Origin: Planctomycetales bacterium
Lineage (GTDB): Bacteria; Planctomycetota; Planctomycetia; Isosphaerales; Isosphaeraceae
Length of the DNA stretch: 58,223 nt
Reading direction: 5' to 3'
Assembly: GCA_027452145.1 (NCBI GenBank)
Contig: DAIDHB010000274.1
Span: forward strand, 1 to 58,223
Part shown: positions 56,238 to 58,223 of the stretch, piece by piece
Position numbering within the stretch: the first letter of the stretch is position 1
How the letters are laid out: every line of letters starts with the position of its first letter
The notes under the pieces: model-generated
The model's database searches: none
What the model was told of the DNA's origin: nothing
The model's input: only the letters and a program-made list of their open reading frames with translations
Program-made: the position numbers and the translations under genes

Positions 56238-57587
56238 ATGTACAACAGCCCCGGCCGGCGAGGGGGCTCGACTCGACCCGCCGGCGCTCGTGCCCGCCGG
56301 GTACCCGCCGACCTCCACGAGGGGTCGCGCCGGGACTTCCTGCGCCGTCACGAGCGTGAGTCCGCCGATGCCGCCCGCCACACGGGCCGAGAGCGAACCG
56401 AGTTCGCCGCGTGCCTGTTCAGGAGGGCGGCCGATTCCCGCAACCTCCGCTGCGCCATCGACCACCTCGCCCGCGACGGCGGCGCCGCCGCGGGGCCGGG
56501 TGGCCTGACTCTCGACGAACTCGACGGATCGGCTCGCTGGGGACTCGCACGGGCCCTCGGCAGCCTGATCCGGTCCGGCCGCTACCGACCGGGGCCGCAT
56601 CGCGAGGTGCGGATCCCCAAGGGACCCGGCCGCGGCTTCCGGACGCTGCGAATCCGCGACGTCGAGGATCGCGTCGTCGAGCGGGCGATCGTTCAGGTGG
56701 TCCAGCCGTTTCTCGACCCGCGCTTCGTGCCGACCAGCTACGGCTATCGGCCGGGCCGCGGCCGGGAACACGCGCTGGCCCATGCCGAGGCGATCGCTGA
56801 GAGGGATGGCTCGTGGTGCTGGGCGCCGGACGACGTCAAGGACGCATTCGACCACGTCCCTCTGGGGCGGCTGATCGACATCGTCCGGGCGAGGCTGGCC
56901 GCCGACGACATCGTCGAGCTGATCCGGATCGTGGTGGCCGACGGCGACGCGACGAGGGGAATCCCGCAGGGGAGCAGCCTCTCGCCGCTGTTGTTGAACG
57001 TCTACCTGGACCGCGTCCTGGACCGCCCCTGGGCGAGGTACGAGCCGGCCACTCCGTTAATCCGGGTGGCCGACGACGTCCTCATCCTGGCGCGGGACGG
57101 CGACGCGGCCCGGGCGGCGCACGAAAGGTTGGCTGCCCGGCTGCGGGCCGCCGGCATGGGACTCAAGGCACACACTGAGTCGGCCGTGCGGGATCTCCTT
57201 CTGGGAGAGACTGCCGACTGGCTCGGGTTCCGGCTCCGCAAGGGGCCGGGCGGCCTGGAGGGCCGGCCGACGGACCGGTGCTGGGCGCAGCTCGACGAGG
57301 CCCTGGAGGTGGCGCACACGAAGCCGGACGCGCCGGCCCGGGCCCGCGAGATTGTCGCGGGGTGGGCGGAGCAGCTCGGCCCGTGTCGGCCGCACCTGGA
57401 CCTCGCCGGGTTCTTTGTGGGGATCGCGGCCGTAGCAGGCCGGTACGCCTTCGACGAGACGCCCGATCGACGGACCCTGGAGGACGCGCTCCTCCGCGGG
57501 TACCGCCGCTGGCGCGCTCTGAGACGGCGCGTCCGGGAATCCCTGCCGCCGGATCGCATCACGGCGGCTCCGCCCGCCATCGTTTGA
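56238..57587 (+). CDS. Reverse transcriptase, group-II-like core with VADD active-site box
   Basis: The protein has 449 residues from the ATG at 56238, preceded by AAAGGA; longer readings lack this. The RT fingers-palm is seen in order: VRIPKGPGRGFRTL, VEDRVVERAIVQ, TSYGYRPGRG, DDVKDAFDH with catalytic Asp199, GIPQGSSLSPLLLNVYLD, and RVADDVLILA where the YxDD box is V277-A-D279-D280. The three catalytic Asp residues are kept, but Tyr is Val. The N-terminal ~90 residues are basic. The C-terminal ~130 (GFFVGIAAVAGRYAF, GYRRWRALRRR) shows no HNH endonuclease and no clear maturase domain. It looks like a stand-alone RT of the defence or unknown-group type rather than a mobile intron protein. Its function is inferred. 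Confidence 0.9.
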   Translation: MYNSPGRRGGSTRPAGARARRVPADLHEGSRRDFLRRHERESADAARHTGRERTEFAACLFRRAADSRNLRCAIDHLARDGGAAAGPGGLTLDELDGSARWGLARALGSLIRSGRYRPGPHREVRIPKGPGRGFRTLRIRDVEDRVVERAIVQVVQPFLDPRFVPTSYGYRPGRGREHALAHAEAIAERDGSWCWAPDDVKDAFDHVPLGRLIDIVRARLAADDIVELIRIVVADGDATRGIPQGSSLSPLLLNVYLDRVLDRPWARYEPATPLIRVADDVLILARDGDAARAAHERLAARLRAAGMGLKAHTESAVRDLLLGETADWLGFRLRKGPGGLEGRPTDRCWAQLDEALEVAHTKPDAPARAREIVAGWAEQLGPCRPHLDLAGFFVGIAAVAGRYAFDETPDRRTLEDALLRGYRRWRALRRRVRESLPPDRITAAPPAIV

Positions 57588-57728
57588 GGCCGCCTTGCGG
57601 CCTGCCCGGCGGCGCGCTAATCGGGTGCGCCGTCGGGTCCAACTTCCGGCCCGCCTGCCGCTCGCCGGCGGATCGAGGCCGGGGGTCGTCGGCGAACCTG
57701 GGCGGACGGATCGGCCCGGGAGACGGTA

Positions 57729-57746
57729 TCTCGAGAGTCTCGAGAG
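57729..57746. repeat. Two tandem copies of palindromic TCTCGAGAG
   Basis: TCTCGAGAG occurs twice without spacer, in the 284-bp gap between the RT gene and the next gene, about 125 bp before its ATG. Each copy is centred on CTCGAG, which suggests a regulator-binding site, though no regulator is identified. Confidence 0.5.
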
Positions 57747-57871
57747 TAACCGTCGATCGGCAGGAGGCCCGATTGACGTTGCGGTGGGGTCGACACCACC
57801 GCAGTATTCATCGACCGGTCGGGGCCGAGCGATGGTCGCGAGGTCCGGCCGACTACAGGAAGGACAAGCCC

Positions 57872-58223
57872 ATGCCCGCCTCGCAGACGCAGCCGACCAC
57901 GGCTCTTCCCCTCCTCGACGAGACAACTAACAGGCATCGCCGCCTGCTCCGCACGCTGGCGGAATCGGTGTGGCTCACCTGGCACACAAAGGACACGGAC
58001 GATTACCCTTCCATCACCTGGGAACAGAGGGTGCGCCCGCTCACGGATCAGGCGCGGTTCGACCCGAGCCAATGGTTCGTCAAGGTGCGGATCGTAGACG
58101 GCGACCTCGAAGGCACGGTGCAGCGGATGATCGCCTCGATCGGCGAAGCCATGACCGGCGAGGAGCCGCGCTGCCCCTACGATCACGCGCTCGCGCACCG
58201 CGGTCGGATCCTGGCCGTGGTCC
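57872..58223 (+). CDS. Partial hypothetical protein downstream of the RT gene
   Basis: The ATG at 57872 has a good ribosome-binding site (AGGAAGGA) about 8 bases upstream and opens a frame that runs off the window after 117 codons. The sequence (MPASQTQPTTALPLLDETTN, then WLTWHTKDTDDYPSITWEQR and FDPSQWFVKVRIVDGDLEGT) is clearly protein-like, with several Trp residues, and globular. There is no signal peptide or membrane segment. I recognise no family. Being co-directional with the RT and 284 bp behind it, it may be an RT-associated protein. Confidence 0.6.
   Translation, partial: MPASQTQPTTALPLLDETTNRHRRLLRTLAESVWLTWHTKDTDDYPSITWEQRVRPLTDQARFDPSQWFVKVRIVDGDLEGTVQRMIASIGEAMTGEEPRCPYDHALAHRGRILAVV

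Larger units (their letters stand above)
50581..58223. mobile_element. Left part of a second integrated island, next to tRNA-Leu
   Basis: Everything right of the tRNA-Leu fragment differs in character: small unknown genes, an excisionase-like HTH gene, a degenerate helicase gene, a reverse transcriptase, long non-coding stretches and repeats. No housekeeping gene is seen. The far end, the integrase and the restored tRNA must lie beyond 58223. The boundary is inferred from the truncated tRNA. Confidence 0.55.

Noticed and set aside
55160..56245. A 361-codon minus-strand frame between the helicase-like and RT genes.
   Set aside because: The composition is random-looking (Arg/Pro/Ala/Ser), with no motif and a conflicting, more protein-like frame in part of the same stretch.
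54893..57871. Group II intron or diversity-generating retroelement around the RT.
   Set aside because: No domain V/VI-like RNA, maturase or HNH domain was seen, and no template/variable repeat pair or C-type-lectin target gene was found. I saw nothing that supports either.

Overview
The window is about 58 kb of GC-rich DNA from a planctomycete, most likely near Isosphaeraceae or Gemmataceae. The signs are an ECF sigma factor next to large Ser/Thr kinases with TPR repeats, a Zn-ribbon/trypsin/WD40 protein, an extracellular protease with a planctomycete-type N-terminal motif (LAEFEARVVLS), and strong GC bias at third codon positions. That bias produces very long false ORFs on the opposite strands.

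Layout. (1) 1-2.8 kb is the right end of an integrated, prophage-like element: small structural-type genes, its own sigma factor, a tyrosine integrase, and an attachment site made of the 3' part of a tRNA-Thr(CGU) gene. (2) 3.66-28.5 kb is a co-directional biosynthetic locus: an MbtH-like protein, a 3182-residue FAAL-ACP-KS-(dead AT)-ACP-C-A-PCP-C protein, an A-PCP-C protein, an A-PCP-C-A-PCP protein with a fused C-terminal reductase, and three exporter genes resembling PvdE, PvdR/MacA and PvdT/MacB. (3) 28.6-30.4 kb holds a secreted alpha/beta hydrolase and an SDR-fold protein lacking its catalytic Tyr. (4) 30.5-39.9 kb is a minus-strand signalling operon: ECF sigma factor, two kinases and a membrane trypsin-like protease with WD40 repeats. 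(5) 40.5-50.3 kb is chromosomal: a DUF374 acyltransferase, Lon, an M50 metalloprotease, type II NADH dehydrogenase and an S53 peptidase. (6) 50.6-58.2 kb is a second island, abutting the 3' part of a tRNA-Leu(CAA) gene. It carries an excisionase-like HTH protein, a helicase-like protein with all ATPase motifs lost, a reverse transcriptase with VADD in place of YADD, and small unknown genes.

Working model for the biosynthetic locus. FAAL activates a fatty acid. A KS step follows, but the cis-AT has lost its catalytic Ser, so it must use a trans-AT or pass the chain on. Four adenylation domains then add residues whose specificity codes, read by eye, suggest an Orn-like residue, Gly, Asn and an unassigned fourth. 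There is no thioesterase and no classical SDR-type terminal reductase. Instead the last ~400 residues resemble cyanobacterial acyl-ACP reductase (AAR), including its Rossmann glycine motif and acyl-accepting Cys. The expected product is a lipo-tetrapeptide aldehyde or its derivative. This AAR-like off-loading domain is the most novel feature of the window. The second is the reverse transcriptase/dead-helicase island, which has a structured upstream region and a pair of distant inverted repeats.
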